From Variovorax sp. EL159 (GTDB lineage Bacteria > Pseudomonadota > Gammaproteobacteria > Burkholderiales > Burkholderiaceae_C), in contig NZ_FMUJ01000006.1 in assembly GCF_900100965.1 (NCBI RefSeq), positions 62,001-126,000 on the forward strand: 64,000 bases of DNA, read 5' to 3'. The notes below the pieces were generated by a model that saw only the letters and a list, made by a program, of their open reading frames with translations, had not been told where the DNA came from and made no database searches. The position numbers were made by a program, and so were the translations under genes. Of this stretch, positions 25,182 through 34,346 are shown piece by piece; positions within the stretch are counted from its first letter, which is position 1; the number at the start of each line of letters is the position of its first letter.

Positions 25182-25769
25182 TTATCTTTCGTCGGCTCGA
25201 CAGATTGGAGGTCGCTTGACCTCGCAGTGTTCCAGCACGGCAACCCCACCGCCTACGAGAGACAAGATGGTTAGGTAGGGGCTGGTAAAAAGTGCTACGC
25301 CTTGCTCGACAATCGTTGTGGCTTTTGCCCCAACACCTACGTACCTAGCAGCTCTTGGGGCCTGATTAACGATGGCATTTCCACCGACAGCTCCACCGCC
25401 TTTTACTACGATGCCCATCGTAGCGAGACAGGATACGCTGAAGGTTTTGGTTTGATCAGTGTACGGTCCAGGTAGGCCCGCCGCCCGCATGCCCGCCGAG
25501 CACATCGGATCTGGATTTCCGGTGCAAACACCTCGTCTATTGATTGTGATGGTTCCCAGGTCGTATTGATTTCCGGCCCGTCCCTCTGGGATTCCTGCTG
25601 CACGATCTGCCATGCGATCCATAAAATCTAAGCCTAGAGGATCAACATAGCCGAGGGGGTTGGCATCCACATACCCAAACCGATTCCACCCACCCTGCAA
25701 CCCAATCGGATCAGGCTGGCTGTATCGCCCCGTCCTCGCGCCATAGCTACGAAAGAAGATCAGGGGCAA
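25182..25769 (-). CDS. Displaced (orphan) Rhs C-terminal tip with alternative toxin domain
   Basis: The frame opens with the end of an Rhs core (FRSYGARTGRYSQPDPIGL, then YVDPLGL) and continues into about 145 residues unrelated to the tip of the main Rhs protein. That tip has two glycine-rich hydrophobic stretches (about residues 108-125 and 158-178), which suggests a membrane-acting toxin. It begins at TTG (25769) with no ribosome binding site, so it is probably silent unless recombined into the main gene. It shares 75 of 94 bp with the main gene across the core/tip border. Such displaced tips with their own immunity genes are known from rhs and cdi loci. Confidence 0.75.
   Translation of the reverse strand: MPLIFFRSYGARTGRYSQPDPIGLQGGWNRFGYVDANPLGYVDPLGLDFMDRMADRAAGIPEGRAGNQYDLGTITINRRGVCTGNPDPMCSAGMRAAGLPGPYTDQTKTFSVSCLATMGIVVKGGGAVGGNAIVNQAPRAARYVGVGAKATTIVEQGVALFTSPYLTILSLVGGGVAVLEHCEVKRPPICRADER
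25662..25755 (-). repeat. Rhs core homology, displaced copy
   Basis: These 94 bp align without gaps to 26477-26570 of the main rhs gene at 75 of 94 positions. The stretch codes for the conserved end of the Rhs core just before the variable tip, so it could serve for tip exchange by recombination. Confidence 0.8.
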
Positions 25770-25795
25770 CGAGCAAGACCTGACCTTGCCCCCCG

Positions 25796-25993
25796 CTAAC
25801 TGCTGTATTCGAGAACTGGCTTCCCGAGTGCAGCAAGGTACAAGTCGCAGTTGACTCGTAGCTCTTCAACGGTTTCGCCCCCAGGAACCGCTGGTTCTGC
25901 GCTGTGCCCCTGCACCCTACCGTCTTCATAGTAGTAAACCTCGTAGATAGCGACCTCGCCGTCTCGGCTCATTACTCGATATTCCCAAGTCAT
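25796..25993 (-). CDS. Small acidic protein, candidate immunity for the main Rhs toxin
   Basis: A 65-residue acidic soluble protein (MTWEYRVMSR start, IYEVYYYEDGR in the middle, KPVLEYSS at the end). Similar small MTWxYRV...EVYY proteins are widespread and of unknown function. It starts 6 bp after the rhs stop codon, the standard position of an Rhs immunity gene, and has a TGAAGA site. The immunity role is inferred from position. Confidence 0.72.
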   Translation of the reverse strand: MTWEYRVMSRDGEVAIYEVYYYEDGRVQGHSAEPAVPGGETVEELRVNCDLYLAALGKPVLEYSS

Positions 25994-25999
25994 ATATCT

Positions 26000-28900
26000 T
26001 CACTTGTGGTAATCGACGATGTCATGGATGGTCACCACACCGTCTTTAACGCTAAATATGACGCGTTCTGCACCGCGTCCTTTGCCGCTACCACCAAGGT
26101 CAATTGCAGATTTTCCCGCCAAATCGCCTCGTAGCTCATGTTGATTTCCACCGGGTAAGTCCCGCGCAAGCGTGTCCTTGATGCTCTCGTAGGACTGTGC
26201 TTTTCGTCCAGTCAATGCGTCCGCCTTTTTTAGCGCATCTGGAACCTCAACTATCGTCCTCATGGGGGGGCACGGTGGGCTGATGAACCCTCGCCCAGCA
26301 CCAGCCAGTGCCCTCGCCTGCGCCCCTGCTGCACTCGCTTGGGAGGCTTTCATTGCCTCAGCTATGGCGGATACGATCCCGCCCGACCCAACTCCTCCCC
26401 CAGGAACAGGAACTCTCGGAGTCGAACGCGGAGGACCGCCTGCCAGGCCCTCAGGATCAATGAAACCGAGTGGATCGCCATCCACATAGCCGAGCCGATT
26501 CCACCCTCCATCAAGCCCAATCGGATCCGGCTGGCTGTACCTCCCCGTCCTACTGTCGTAGCTGCGGAAGTAGTTGTAGAAAAGCCCCGACTCCTCATCC
26601 GCATACTGCCCCGGATACCTCAGGTTGAACTTCACCTCGGAGAGGTTCGTGCTGCCCGGGTTCGGTGTTGTCTCCAGATTGGCGAACCGGTTCCTCGCCA
26701 GCGTCGGCTTGTCCTCCCCGAACGCGCTGTAGCCCCACTGCCAGACCGCTTGCCCGTCCGCGTTCGTGAGCTTGCGCGGCGTGTTCAGGTGATCGCTGTG
26801 CACTGCGAACGTGCTGCCATTGACGATGGCCGCAATCGGCATCGGCCCATTGGCCGTGGGCAGGTAGATGTACTGGCTCTGCCCCGCACTGTTCGTGCCC
26901 CCACTGCCCACCTCCGCGATCAGCGTGCCCTGCTCGTCGTAGACATACGCATAGCCCAGCTGCTCGGCTTGGTTGTTGGCTGGGCTCCACAGCTTCGTGA
27001 AGAACGCAATCAGGCTCTGCATGAACCCCGGGTCGGCCGCATTGCCCTGGCTCGGCGGATACAGCGGCTCGGTCTTGAACACCCGCTGCCCCAGCGCGTT
27101 GTGCGCGTAGCGCGTGGTCGGGCTGGCATCGGTGGCGCCAGTGGTCGATGCACCGAGGCGCCCTTCGGCGTCGTAGACGTAGCTGCGCAGGCCATCGCTC
27201 ACGAGGTCGCCGTTGGCGTTGTAGCCGTAGGTGACGCTGGTGTTGCTCGCGCCGTTGATGCTCTGGGTGAAGCCCGTCAGCTGGTTGCTCGATGCGCCGA
27301 CCGTGTAGGTGCGGCTGGTGCTCACGCCGTTGACGGCCCGGGTGCTGCTGCTGCGATTGCCGTTGGCGTCGTAACCGAAGCCTGCGGTGTTGCCCGTGGC
27401 ATTGAAGCTGGTGATGCGTCCGACGTTGTTGTAGCCCACGGTCCACGTCTGCGGCGCCAGCGAGATGGTGTTGTGCGTGGGATCGGTGTCGCCGGGCTGG
27501 TACAGGTTCTGCGTCAGGCTCGTGATGCGGCCTGCGGCGTCGTAGACGTAGCTGCTGAATTCGGTGGTGGTCAGGCGGCCTGCGGTGTCATAGACCCGGC
27601 TGGCGGCCACGGCGGGGTTCGCAAAAGCCCAGGTCCAGGCGGTGGGCTGGCCCAGCGGGTTCCAGGCGATGCCGGTGACGAGAGGGTTGCCGTTCCAGTT
27701 CAGGCCCGCAAGGCGGCCGGTGGCGTCGTAGACGTGAGTGAGCGTGGCGCCGTTGGGGTAGCCGATGCTCGCCAGCGTGCCGTTGGCGTTGTAGCCGTAG
27801 CTGACCTGCTGCACGCTGCCGTTGATCAGGGTCTGCTTCTTGAGGGTGACGCGGCCGAAGGCATCGCGGGTGTACTCGGTGGTGCCGCTGCGGTCCACGA
27901 TCTCGGACAGATACCCCTTGCTGTTGGCCGTGAGGTCGTAGCGCAGGGTGGTGGTCTTTCCGTCGGCGAAGACGAGGCTTGTGGGGCGGCCCAGTGCATC
28001 GCGAGTGATGGTCGTGGCCTGGCCCAGGGCGTCGGTGATCTGGCTGGGCAAGCCCAGGTTGTCGTACTGGGTGCTGGCGCTGCCCACATCGGCGCTGGCT
28101 TCGGTGGTGGCGTTGCCTTGGACGTCGCGGGTGTAGGCGGTGGCTACGCCCTTGAAGTCCTTGGCTTCGGTGACGGCGTCCAGGGCGTTGTATTTCAGCG
28201 TGGCTGTTGCGTTGGCTGCATCGGTCACGGCCTTGACGCGGCGCAGGTTGTCGAGGCCGTACTGGGTGCTCTGGTTCTGGCCGTTGGTGGTGCGGGTCAA
28301 CTCGCCGTTGGCGTCGTAGCCGAAGGAACTGGTCTGGTTCGGGCCTTCGGTCTTGGCGCTCAGGCGGTTGATGTTGTTGATGGTGCGGGCGGTGTTCCAC
28401 GCCACGGTGCCTGCGCTGTCCTTGATCTGCTCGGCGGTGCGGTTGCCCATACCGTCAAGGGTATAGGTGCCGGACTCGCCCCGGTTGTTGCTCCAGCCGA
28501 TCAGGCGATGGGCGGCGTCGTAGGTGTAGGTCAGGACGAGGCCGGTGGGCAGCGTGATCGTCTCGACCGTGCCGTAGGCCTTGTAGGTCAGCGTGGTGGT
28601 CTGGCCGCCGACGGTCTGGGTTAGCAGGCGATCACGGGCATCGTAGGTGTAGCCCGTCACGAGGCCATTGGGGGCAGTGGTGCTGACGACGCGGTTGGCA
28701 CTGTCGTAGGTGTAGCTGGTGACGTGGCCCAGAGCATTGGTGGACGTCAGGACGTTGCCGAGGAGGTCATAGGTGTAGCTGGTGACTGCACCGTTGGGCT
28801 CCGCCTGGGTGCTCACCAAGCCTTGGGGGGTGTAGGTCCACTGCCAGAGCTGGGCCTTGTTGGTGGCTGTGTCCGTGACGGTCTTCGACAGCGTGTTGCC

Positions 28901-30547
28901 CAGCGTGTCGTAGGTGTAAGCGGTGGTTCGCCCGGCTTCCGTTACGAGCACGGGCAACGCAAAGGTCGCATGCCATTGGGTAGTCACCGTCTGAGCCTCG
29001 GGTGTACCCGAGGCGTAGACCACAGTCGTGGGCAGGCGGCGAGCGACATCCCATGTCGTTGTGGTGACCGCCCCCTTGAAATCGGTCTCCTTGGTGATCA
29101 GGCCATTGGCATCCTGCACACGGCTGGCGGCATCGCTCTTGCCTTCGCCCGAAGGCAATGAGCCTCCAGTGACGGCGAGCTTGCCCAACGTGGTGCCGTA
29201 GCTGTAGTTGCGGCTCGTGCCCAACGGATCAACTACCGTGGCAGCACCCGCCGACGGGTAGCTGACCTGATAGCTGTCCACGGAGCCCGCGAGCTGGGTG
29301 CTGATTGCACGGCCTGTGCTGTCATAGGCGAACGTGCCCCAGCGCACACCAGCTTCGTCCAAGATGCCGGTCAGCCCTTGGGGGAACGAAGTGTTTTCGT
29401 AGACAAAACTCCGGGACTTTCCGTCGGGGTACAGAACAGAGGACAGGCGGCCCGTGCTGTCGTAGCCGTAAGCGATGACGCGCGCATCGGGTGTCGTGAC
29501 AGAAGCCAACTGACCAGCGCTGTTGTACGCAAACACGAGGGTGCGGCCGAAGCCGTTCGTGACGGTGGCCAGTTGGCCATCACCGTTGTAGATATAGGCG
29601 GTGGCCCAGCCGTTGCGATCCACGGTGGTCTGTAGCTTCCCGGAGCCGTTGAAGTTGAGCGTGGTGTCGTCATCGGCGCGGTGATAGATCCAGGCACCAG
29701 AGGGGAGTTGCGTCAGAGTGTCGGCGCTGTTGTTGGCGATCCAGGTGGTAGCGCCTGCTGCCTTGCCAAAGCTGCGCACGTACCCTTCGCCGGTGATGAT
29801 ATCTACGGCCAAAGGGGCCGTGGAAGGCGTGGTGGCCAGCTTCGTCGCGAAGTTGTGCGACCAAACTTGACCGAGTGGGTTCTCGACCCGTGTTGGATCA
29901 CCGGCCCAATTGCTGCGGTAGGTGCGGGTGAAAGATAAAGGGCCGGCGCCGGAGTCGGACCAGTCGGTTTCAGATCGATATTTCTCGGCTGTGGCGGGGA
30001 TGATTGGTCTGCCTTTCAGCAGGCCATCGATAGACGCTGCAGGATTCTTGCAGAACAGGTTTGAGGGCTCGGGGGCTCCTCTTATGCAAGACGTTTGCGT
30101 GGCGTTTTCCAGAAATCCGGGTCTACATTGGCATGCTGTCCCGCCGCTGGTAGCCTGTACCTCTAGGCTGTCGTTAGGGCACTGCCCAGTGGAAACCGCA
30201 TAAATGACAAAGAGCGCCGTGTTCTCAATGCCATTGGCCATGATGTAGCGGATCGAACACCGTCCATCGCGATCAATACTCGATGACACATAGCGAGAAG
30301 GATCTCCTACCCAAGCTTTCGACCCAACTTCGCAGGCCTGCTCTGGCGATTTCGACACCGGGTGCCACGCCCAGATATCGAGCTTGTATCCAGTCACGTA
30401 AGGCACATAAGCCGAGGCAACGGACGACCACACGCAAAAAAAAGGGAGGAGAAGGATCGCTACTACCCTATACAGCCACCCGGACATCCGATGTCCACGA
30501 CCGCCCGACGAAAGTCGAATACACCAAAACGCCTTCCACCTTCTCAT
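26000..30547 (-). CDS. Exported Rhs/YD-repeat polymorphic toxin
   Basis: A protein of about 1,515 residues. A signal peptide-like segment (YRVVAILLLPFFCVWSSVASA) is followed by a Cys-containing region (ACQCRPGF, NLFCKNPAAS), a DUF6531-like start of the Rhs domain (SDSGAGPLSFTRTYRSNW), dozens of YD repeats (for example GYDSTGRLSSVLYPDG) and the Rhs core end (GRYSQPDPIGLDGGWNRLGYVD, given here up to 20 residues at a time: GRYSQPDPIGL). The last 100 residues differ from the displaced tip and end in LGGSGKGRGAERVIFSV and TIHDIVDYHK, a pattern like RelE/ParE-type or related RNase toxins. The start at 30547 has a GAGGGA site; 30562 and 30601 are alternatives. It is probably used against neighbouring bacteria. 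Confidence 0.88.
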   Translation of the reverse strand: MRRWKAFWCIRLSSGGRGHRMSGWLYRVVAILLLPFFCVWSSVASAYVPYVTGYKLDIWAWHPVSKSPEQACEVGSKAWVGDPSRYVSSSIDRDGRCSIRYIMANGIENTALFVIYAVSTGQCPNDSLEVQATSGGTACQCRPGFLENATQTSCIRGAPEPSNLFCKNPAASIDGLLKGRPIIPATAEKYRSETDWSDSGAGPLSFTRTYRSNWAGDPTRVENPLGQVWSHNFATKLATTPSTAPLAVDIITGEGYVRSFGKAAGATTWIANNSADTLTQLPSGAWIYHRADDDTTLNFNGSGKLQTTVDRNGWATAYIYNGDGQLATVTNGFGRTLVFAYNSAGQLASVTTPDARVIAYGYDSTGRLSSVLYPDGKSRSFVYENTSFPQGLTGILDEAGVRWGTFAYDSTGRAISTQLAGSVDSYQVSYPSAGAATVVDPLGTSRNYSYGTTLGKLAVTGGSLPSGEGKSDAASRVQDANGLITKETDFKGAVTTTTWDVARRLPTTVVYASGTPEAQTVTTQWHATFALPVLVTEAGRTTAYTYDTLGNTLSKTVTDTATNKAQLWQWTYTPQGLVSTQAEPNGAVTSYTYDLLGNVLTSTNALGHVTSYTYDSANRVVSTTAPNGLVTGYTYDARDRLLTQTVGGQTTTLTYKAYGTVETITLPTGLVLTYTYDAAHRLIGWSNNRGESGTYTLDGMGNRTAEQIKDSAGTVAWNTARTINNINRLSAKTEGPNQTSSFGYDANGELTRTTNGQNQSTQYGLDNLRRVKAVTDAANATATLKYNALDAVTEAKDFKGVATAYTRDVQGNATTEASADVGSASTQYDNLGLPSQITDALGQATTITRDALGRPTSLVFADGKTTTLRYDLTANSKGYLSEIVDRSGTTEYTRDAFGRVTLKKQTLINGSVQQVSYGYNANGTLASIGYPNGATLTHVYDATGRLAGLNWNGNPLVTGIAWNPLGQPTAWTWAFANPAVAASRVYDTAGRLTTTEFSSYVYDAAGRITSLTQNLYQPGDTDPTHNTISLAPQTWTVGYNNVGRITSFNATGNTAGFGYDANGNRSSSTRAVNGVSTSRTYTVGASSNQLTGFTQSINGASNTSVTYGYNANGDLVSDGLRSYVYDAEGRLGASTTGATDASPTTRYAHNALGQRVFKTEPLYPPSQGNAADPGFMQSLIAFFTKLWSPANNQAEQLGYAYVYDEQGTLIAEVGSGGTNSAGQSQYIYLPTANGPMPIAAIVNGSTFAVHSDHLNTPRKLTNADGQAVWQWGYSAFGEDKPTLARNRFANLETTPNPGSTNLSEVKFNLRYPGQYADEESGLFYNYFRSYDSRTGRYSQPDPIGLDGGWNRLGYVDGDPLGFIDPEGLAGGPPRSTPRVPVPGGGVGSGGIVSAIAEAMKASQASAAGAQARALAGAGRGFISPPCPPMRTIVEVPDALKKADALTGRKAQSYESIKDTLARDLPGGNQHELRGDLAGKSAIDLGGSGKGRGAERVIFSVKDGVVTIHDIVDYHK
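26477..26570 (-). repeat. Rhs core homology, copy in the main gene
   Basis: This is the partner of 25662-25755. It codes for the last conserved part of the Rhs core, after which the toxin tip begins. Confidence 0.8.
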
Positions 30548-30882
30548 CGCGCGCTCCCTCATGCTTTCTTGTTTACGAGTCTGAGCAGCCAAGGCGACCA
30601 ACTCGTGACCATCATCATTTCTCGAACGGTCATCACCCCCTCAGGTGACGCGCACTGCCACGCAGCGCACTCCGTACAAGTTGTTTCAGGTTAGCCGAAA
30701 GGCCGCAGGCAGACAACGCCAGATCGATGACGAAAGAGACTTCATCAAGCAGTTGAGTAGGGAAGTACGCGATCCATCCACGTGTTCGTTGTCGAGACGA
30801 GACTCGACCGAGCCAAGCTCCGCATTTCATGCAGACCAGCGCGCACAGCCAGCCGTGAGCCGGCCATCAAAACCACCAACGC
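30548..30882. other. Intergenic region before the rhs gene
   Basis: This 335-bp stretch between the rhs start and the end of the deoxysugar operon has lower GC than the window average. It must contain the rhs promoter, but no convincing -35/-10 pair stands out. A 65-codon open frame on the minus strand (30633-30830) has no recognisable product and no good start site. The stretch marks the right border of the accessory region. Confidence 0.5.
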
Positions 30883-31212
30883 CTACAACTCAAATATCCG
30901 CCCCATCCCCACCCACTTCCCCCCTTCAGGCGTCCAAGGCGTAGGCGCCTGAAATTTCCACATCAACTCTTCCCACTCCCGGATCTTCGGATCGCTCTGT
31001 GACGCAAGCGCCATCGCCTCCGCGTCATACCGCGCGTCATCCGTCTCCATCAGCATCACCATCCGCGTACCAAGCCGATAGATCTCCATACCCGTCACCC
31101 CATGCGCATGCAGATGCGCGCGCACTTCGGGCCAGATGCTGCGGTGATACGCCTCGTATTCCGCAATCAGCTTCGGGTCATCCTTCAGGTCCAGGGCAAG
31201 GCAGTGGCGCAT
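30883..31212 (-). CDS. L-rhamnose/L-fucose mutarotase family protein
   Basis: A 109-residue protein of the RhaM family, which interconverts sugar anomers in the cytoplasm. The pattern HRSIWPEVRAHLHAHGVTGM with the conserved His, then IYRLGTRMVMLMET and REWEELMWKFQAP, is typical. It is the last gene of the deoxysugar operon, 33 bp after the SDR gene. With fuconate-type enzymes beside it, L-fucose is a better guess than rhamnose. Confidence 0.9.
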   Translation of the reverse strand: MRHCLALDLKDDPKLIAEYEAYHRSIWPEVRAHLHAHGVTGMEIYRLGTRMVMLMETDDARYDAEAMALASQSDPKIREWEELMWKFQAPTPWTPEGGKWVGMGRIFEL

Positions 31213-31245
31213 GGGCAGCTCGTTCGTTCCAGTGAAAAGAAAAGA

Positions 31246-32022
31246 TCAGGTCAACGCCCGATCCAGATGCGTATACCCGCCATCGACAAACACCCACTGC
31301 CCCGTCGTATGCGAGGCCTGCTCCGACAGCAGAAACACAACCGTGTTCGCAATCTCCTGCGGCGTGGTCATCCGCCGCCCCAGCGGAATCTTGTCGGTGA
31401 TGGTGGCGAGCTTGCGGTCGGGTTCGTCGAAAGCCGAGATCCAGCGCTGGTACAGCGGCGTCATCACCTCGGCCGGAATCACCGCGTTGACGCGCACGCC
31501 ATCCTCCAGCAGCGACGCAGCCCACTCGCGCGTCAGCGACAGTTGCGCCCCCTTGGCCGCCGTGTAGCCGCTGGTATTGCCCTGCCCCGTCACCGCGGTC
31601 TTCGACGAGATGTTGACGATGGCACCCCGGCTTGCCTTCAGGTGCGGCAGGCAGAAATGCGCCATCACATAGCAATGCACGAGGTTGCGTTCGAGCGACG
31701 CGACGAAAGCCTCGCGCCCTGCTTCGAGGCCCACGCTGTCGTTCACGCCCGCGTTGTTGACGAGCCCGTCGATGCGGCCGAACTCGGCGACGGTGCTTTC
31801 GATGGCCTTGGCGCAAGCGGCCTCTTCCATCAGCTCGAACTGGATGAACAGCGCGCGCGGCTGCAGTGCGCGCAGCTCTTCTTCAAAAGGCGCATCGAGC
31901 GGGTTCTTGCCGAAGATCACCGGCATCGCCCCTTCGCGCGCCAGCGTGAGCGAGATGGCCGCGCCGATGCCGCTGCCGCCGCCGGTCACGATCACCACCT
32001 TGTCTTTCAGATGCAGGTCCAT
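31246..32022 (-). CDS. SDR dehydrogenase of deoxysugar catabolism (L-fucose dehydrogenase-like)
   Basis: A 258-residue short-chain dehydrogenase with a normal active site: TGGGSGIG at residues 13-20, NNAG, the catalytic Ser in NISSK and YTAAK. It resembles L-fucose dehydrogenases of Burkholderia that make L-fucono-lactone, but the related 2-keto-3-deoxy-L-fuconate dehydrogenase is also an SDR. The operon has only one SDR, so it could do either step. It lies 30 bp after the dehydratase gene. Confidence 0.85.
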   Translation of the reverse strand: MDLHLKDKVVIVTGGGSGIGAAISLTLAREGAMPVIFGKNPLDAPFEEELRALQPRALFIQFELMEEAACAKAIESTVAEFGRIDGLVNNAGVNDSVGLEAGREAFVASLERNLVHCYVMAHFCLPHLKASRGAIVNISSKTAVTGQGNTSGYTAAKGAQLSLTREWAASLLEDGVRVNAVIPAEVMTPLYQRWISAFDEPDRKLATITDKIPLGRRMTTPQEIANTVVFLLSEQASHTTGQWVFVDGGYTHLDRALT

Positions 32023-32052
32023 GGTTGTGCGGTGCCTTTTTCTATATTCCGT

Positions 32053-33333
32053 TCATCCGCGAAAGCGGTAGCGCTCGAGCGATTCGGGCTTCATGGTGAT
32101 GGAGAAGCCCGCGCCCTTCGGCGGCATGTACGCCGCGCCGCGAATCTCGCAGGGCTCGACGAAGTGTTCGTGCAGATGGTCGACGTACTCGATCACCCGG
32201 CCCTCGCGCGTGCCCGATATACAGAGGTAATCGATCATCGACAGGTGCTGCACGTACTCGCACAGGCCCACGCCGCCGGCATGCGGGCACACGGGCAGCT
32301 TGTACTTGGCGGCCATGAGCATCACCGCCAGGATCTCATTCACGCCACCGAGCCGGCACGCGTCGATCTGCACCACGTCGATGGCGCCGCGCATGATGAA
32401 CTGCTTGAACATGATGCGGTTCTGGCACATCTCGCCGGTGGCCACCTTCACCACGGGCGCAATGCCTTCGCGGATCTTGCGGTGGCCTTCCACGTCGTCG
32501 GGGCTGGTCGGCTCTTCGATGAACCAGGGCTTGGCAAAGGCCAGTTGACGCACCCAGTCGATGGCCTGGTCGACCTCCCAGACCTGGTTGGCGTCGATCA
32601 TCAAATGGCGGTCGGGACCGAGCACTTTGCGCGCCACGGTCAGGCGGCGAATGTCGTCCTGCAGGTCGCGCCCCACCTTGAGCTTGATGTGGTTGAAGCC
32701 CGCGTCGACGGCCTCTTGCGCCAGCCGCCGCAGCTTCTCGTCGGAGTAGCCGAGCCAGCCGGCCGAGGTGGTGTAGCAGGGGTAGCCCTCGGCCTGCAGG
32801 GTGGCAACGCGTTCGGCCTTGCCGACAGCGGCATCGCGCAGCAACGCAAGCGCTTCTTCGGGCGTGATGCAGTCGGTGATGTAGCGAAAGTCGATGCAGC
32901 GCACCAGTTCCTCGGGGCTCATGTCGGCCACCAGTTGCCACACGGGCTTGCCTTCGGACTTGGCCCACAGGTCCCACATCGCATTGACGACCGCACCGGT
33001 GGCCAGGTGGATCGCGCCCTTGTCGGGGCCGATCCATCGCAACTGGCTGTCGGAGGTGATGTGCCGCCAGAAGCGCCCCATGTCCTGCGCCACCCACTGC
33101 AGATCGAGCCCCACGACCAGATGGCGCATGGCCTCGATGGCCGCGCAGCAGATCTCGTTGCCACGGCCGATGGTGAAGGTCAGGCCATGCCCTTCGAGGC
33201 CGGGCTGGTCGGTTTCGAGCACGACATACGCCGCGGAGTAATCCGGGTCGGGGTTCATCGCGTCGGAGCCGTCGAGCTGCTGCGAGGTGGGAAAGCGCAC
33301 GTCGAGGACGCGCATCGATCGAACGATGGTCAT
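32053..33333 (-). CDS. L-fuconate dehydratase (enolase superfamily)
   Basis: A 426-residue enolase-superfamily enzyme predicted to turn L-fuconate into 2-keto-3-deoxy-L-fuconate. The N-terminus (RVLDVRFPTSQQLDGSDAMN) and the long form with NPDPDYSAAYVVLET are characteristic of L-fuconate dehydratases such as that of Xanthomonas. HIKLKVG supplies the general-base lysine region, and LMIDANQVWEVDQAI and FIEEPTSPDD give metal ligands. Its specificity anchors the reading of the operon as L-fucose-type. Confidence 0.92.
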   Translation of the reverse strand: MTIVRSMRVLDVRFPTSQQLDGSDAMNPDPDYSAAYVVLETDQPGLEGHGLTFTIGRGNEICCAAIEAMRHLVVGLDLQWVAQDMGRFWRHITSDSQLRWIGPDKGAIHLATGAVVNAMWDLWAKSEGKPVWQLVADMSPEELVRCIDFRYITDCITPEEALALLRDAAVGKAERVATLQAEGYPCYTTSAGWLGYSDEKLRRLAQEAVDAGFNHIKLKVGRDLQDDIRRLTVARKVLGPDRHLMIDANQVWEVDQAIDWVRQLAFAKPWFIEEPTSPDDVEGHRKIREGIAPVVKVATGEMCQNRIMFKQFIMRGAIDVVQIDACRLGGVNEILAVMLMAAKYKLPVCPHAGGVGLCEYVQHLSMIDYLCISGTREGRVIEYVDHLHEHFVEPCEIRGAAYMPPKGAGFSITMKPESLERYRFRG

Positions 33334-33359
33334 GAGGTCTTCCGGCCTTCCTGAAAGAA

Positions 33360-34316
33360 TCAGTCGTACAGCACCGCGGCGATCTTCGGGTCTGCGATGT
33401 TGGTCTTGTCGTACCAGAAGAACCCGGTGTCGACGACCTTGGGCAGCTTCTCGCCCTTGATCGCCTTCACGGCCATCTCGACGGTCTTGTAGCCCATGCC
33501 CACGGGGTTCTGCGTGATGGCGCCGGCCATGCTGCCGTCGATGATGGCGTTCTTCTGCTGCTTGCCGGAGTCGTAGCCGATGATGACGACCTTGCCGTTG
33601 CGCTTCATCTCACGCACGCCGTTGACCACACCGATGGCCGAGCCTTCGTTGGCGCCGAAGATGCCCTTGAGGTTGGGCGAGGCCTGCAGGATCGACTTGG
33701 TGATCTCGGTCGACTTGAGCTGGTCGCCGCCGCCGTACTGCACGCTCACGATCTTGATGTTCGGGTAGGTCGACTTGATGCGGTTCACGAAGCCGTCGCG
33801 CCGGTCCACGCCGGTGCGGCTGGTCTGGTCGTGCACCACCAGTGCGACTTCACCGCTCTTGCCGATCAGCTCGGCCATCTTGTCGGCGGCCAGTGCGGCG
33901 GCTGCCTTGTTGTCGGTCGTCGTGGTGGTGACGGGAATGTCGCTGTCCACGCCCGAGTCGAAGGCCACCACGGGAATCTTCGCGGCCTGCGCCTTCTTCA
34001 GCAGCGGAATGGCGGCCTGGCTGTCGAGCGCGGCAAAGCCGATGGCCTGCGGCTTCTTGGCCAACGCGGCGGAGAGCATGTCGATCTGCTTGTCGACCAT
34101 CGCCTCTGTCTCGGGGCCTTCGAAGGTGACCTTGACCTTGAAGTCTTTCGCGGCCTGCTCAGCACCCGACTTCACGGCCTGCCAGAACTGGTGCTGGAAG
34201 CCCTTGGACACGAGCGGTATGTAGATCTCTTGCGCCTGCTGCGCGTGCGCCGCGAAGCCCGACAGGCCGATGAGGGCTGCACCCAACGTGGTCGCCACTG
34301 CTCTTCTCTGGATCAT
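33360..34316 (-). CDS. Sugar ABC transporter substrate-binding protein (RbsB-like)
   Basis: A periplasmic protein of 318 residues. A signal peptide ends in FAAHAQQ (about residue 26), followed by a peripla_BP_4 domain (IPLVSKGFQHQFWQAVKSGA, GFAALDSQAAIPLLKKA, VVAFDSGVD, IFGANEGSAIGVVNG). The group binds pentoses, hexoses and deoxysugars. It is encoded with its permease and ATPase and with L-fuconate-type enzymes, so the ligand is probably the same sugar. Confidence 0.93.
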   Translation of the reverse strand: MIQRRAVATTLGAALIGLSGFAAHAQQAQEIYIPLVSKGFQHQFWQAVKSGAEQAAKDFKVKVTFEGPETEAMVDKQIDMLSAALAKKPQAIGFAALDSQAAIPLLKKAQAAKIPVVAFDSGVDSDIPVTTTTTDNKAAAALAADKMAELIGKSGEVALVVHDQTSRTGVDRRDGFVNRIKSTYPNIKIVSVQYGGGDQLKSTEITKSILQASPNLKGIFGANEGSAIGVVNGVREMKRNGKVVIIGYDSGKQQKNAIIDGSMAGAITQNPVGMGYKTVEMAVKAIKGEKLPKVVDTGFFWYDKTNIADPKIAAVLYD

Positions 34317-34346
34317 GCAAAGTCTCCTGTGGTTGTAGAAATCAGC

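Noticed and set aside
25756..25800. Sequence GGGGCAAGGTCAGGTCTTGC-like at the joint of the displaced Rhs tip, as a transposase remnant
   Set aside because: It recalls flanks of Y1-type transposases from memory, but it is too short and no transposase codons are present.
26595..29697. Periodic sequence inside the rhs gene as a CRISPR or satellite repeat
   Set aside because: The period comes from YD-repeat codons and the repeats diverge at DNA level. There are no identical repeats with unique spacers.
30633..30830. A 65-codon minus-strand ORF upstream of rhs
   Set aside because: No start signal, no recognisable domain and an odd composition. It was kept only as part of the intergenic description.
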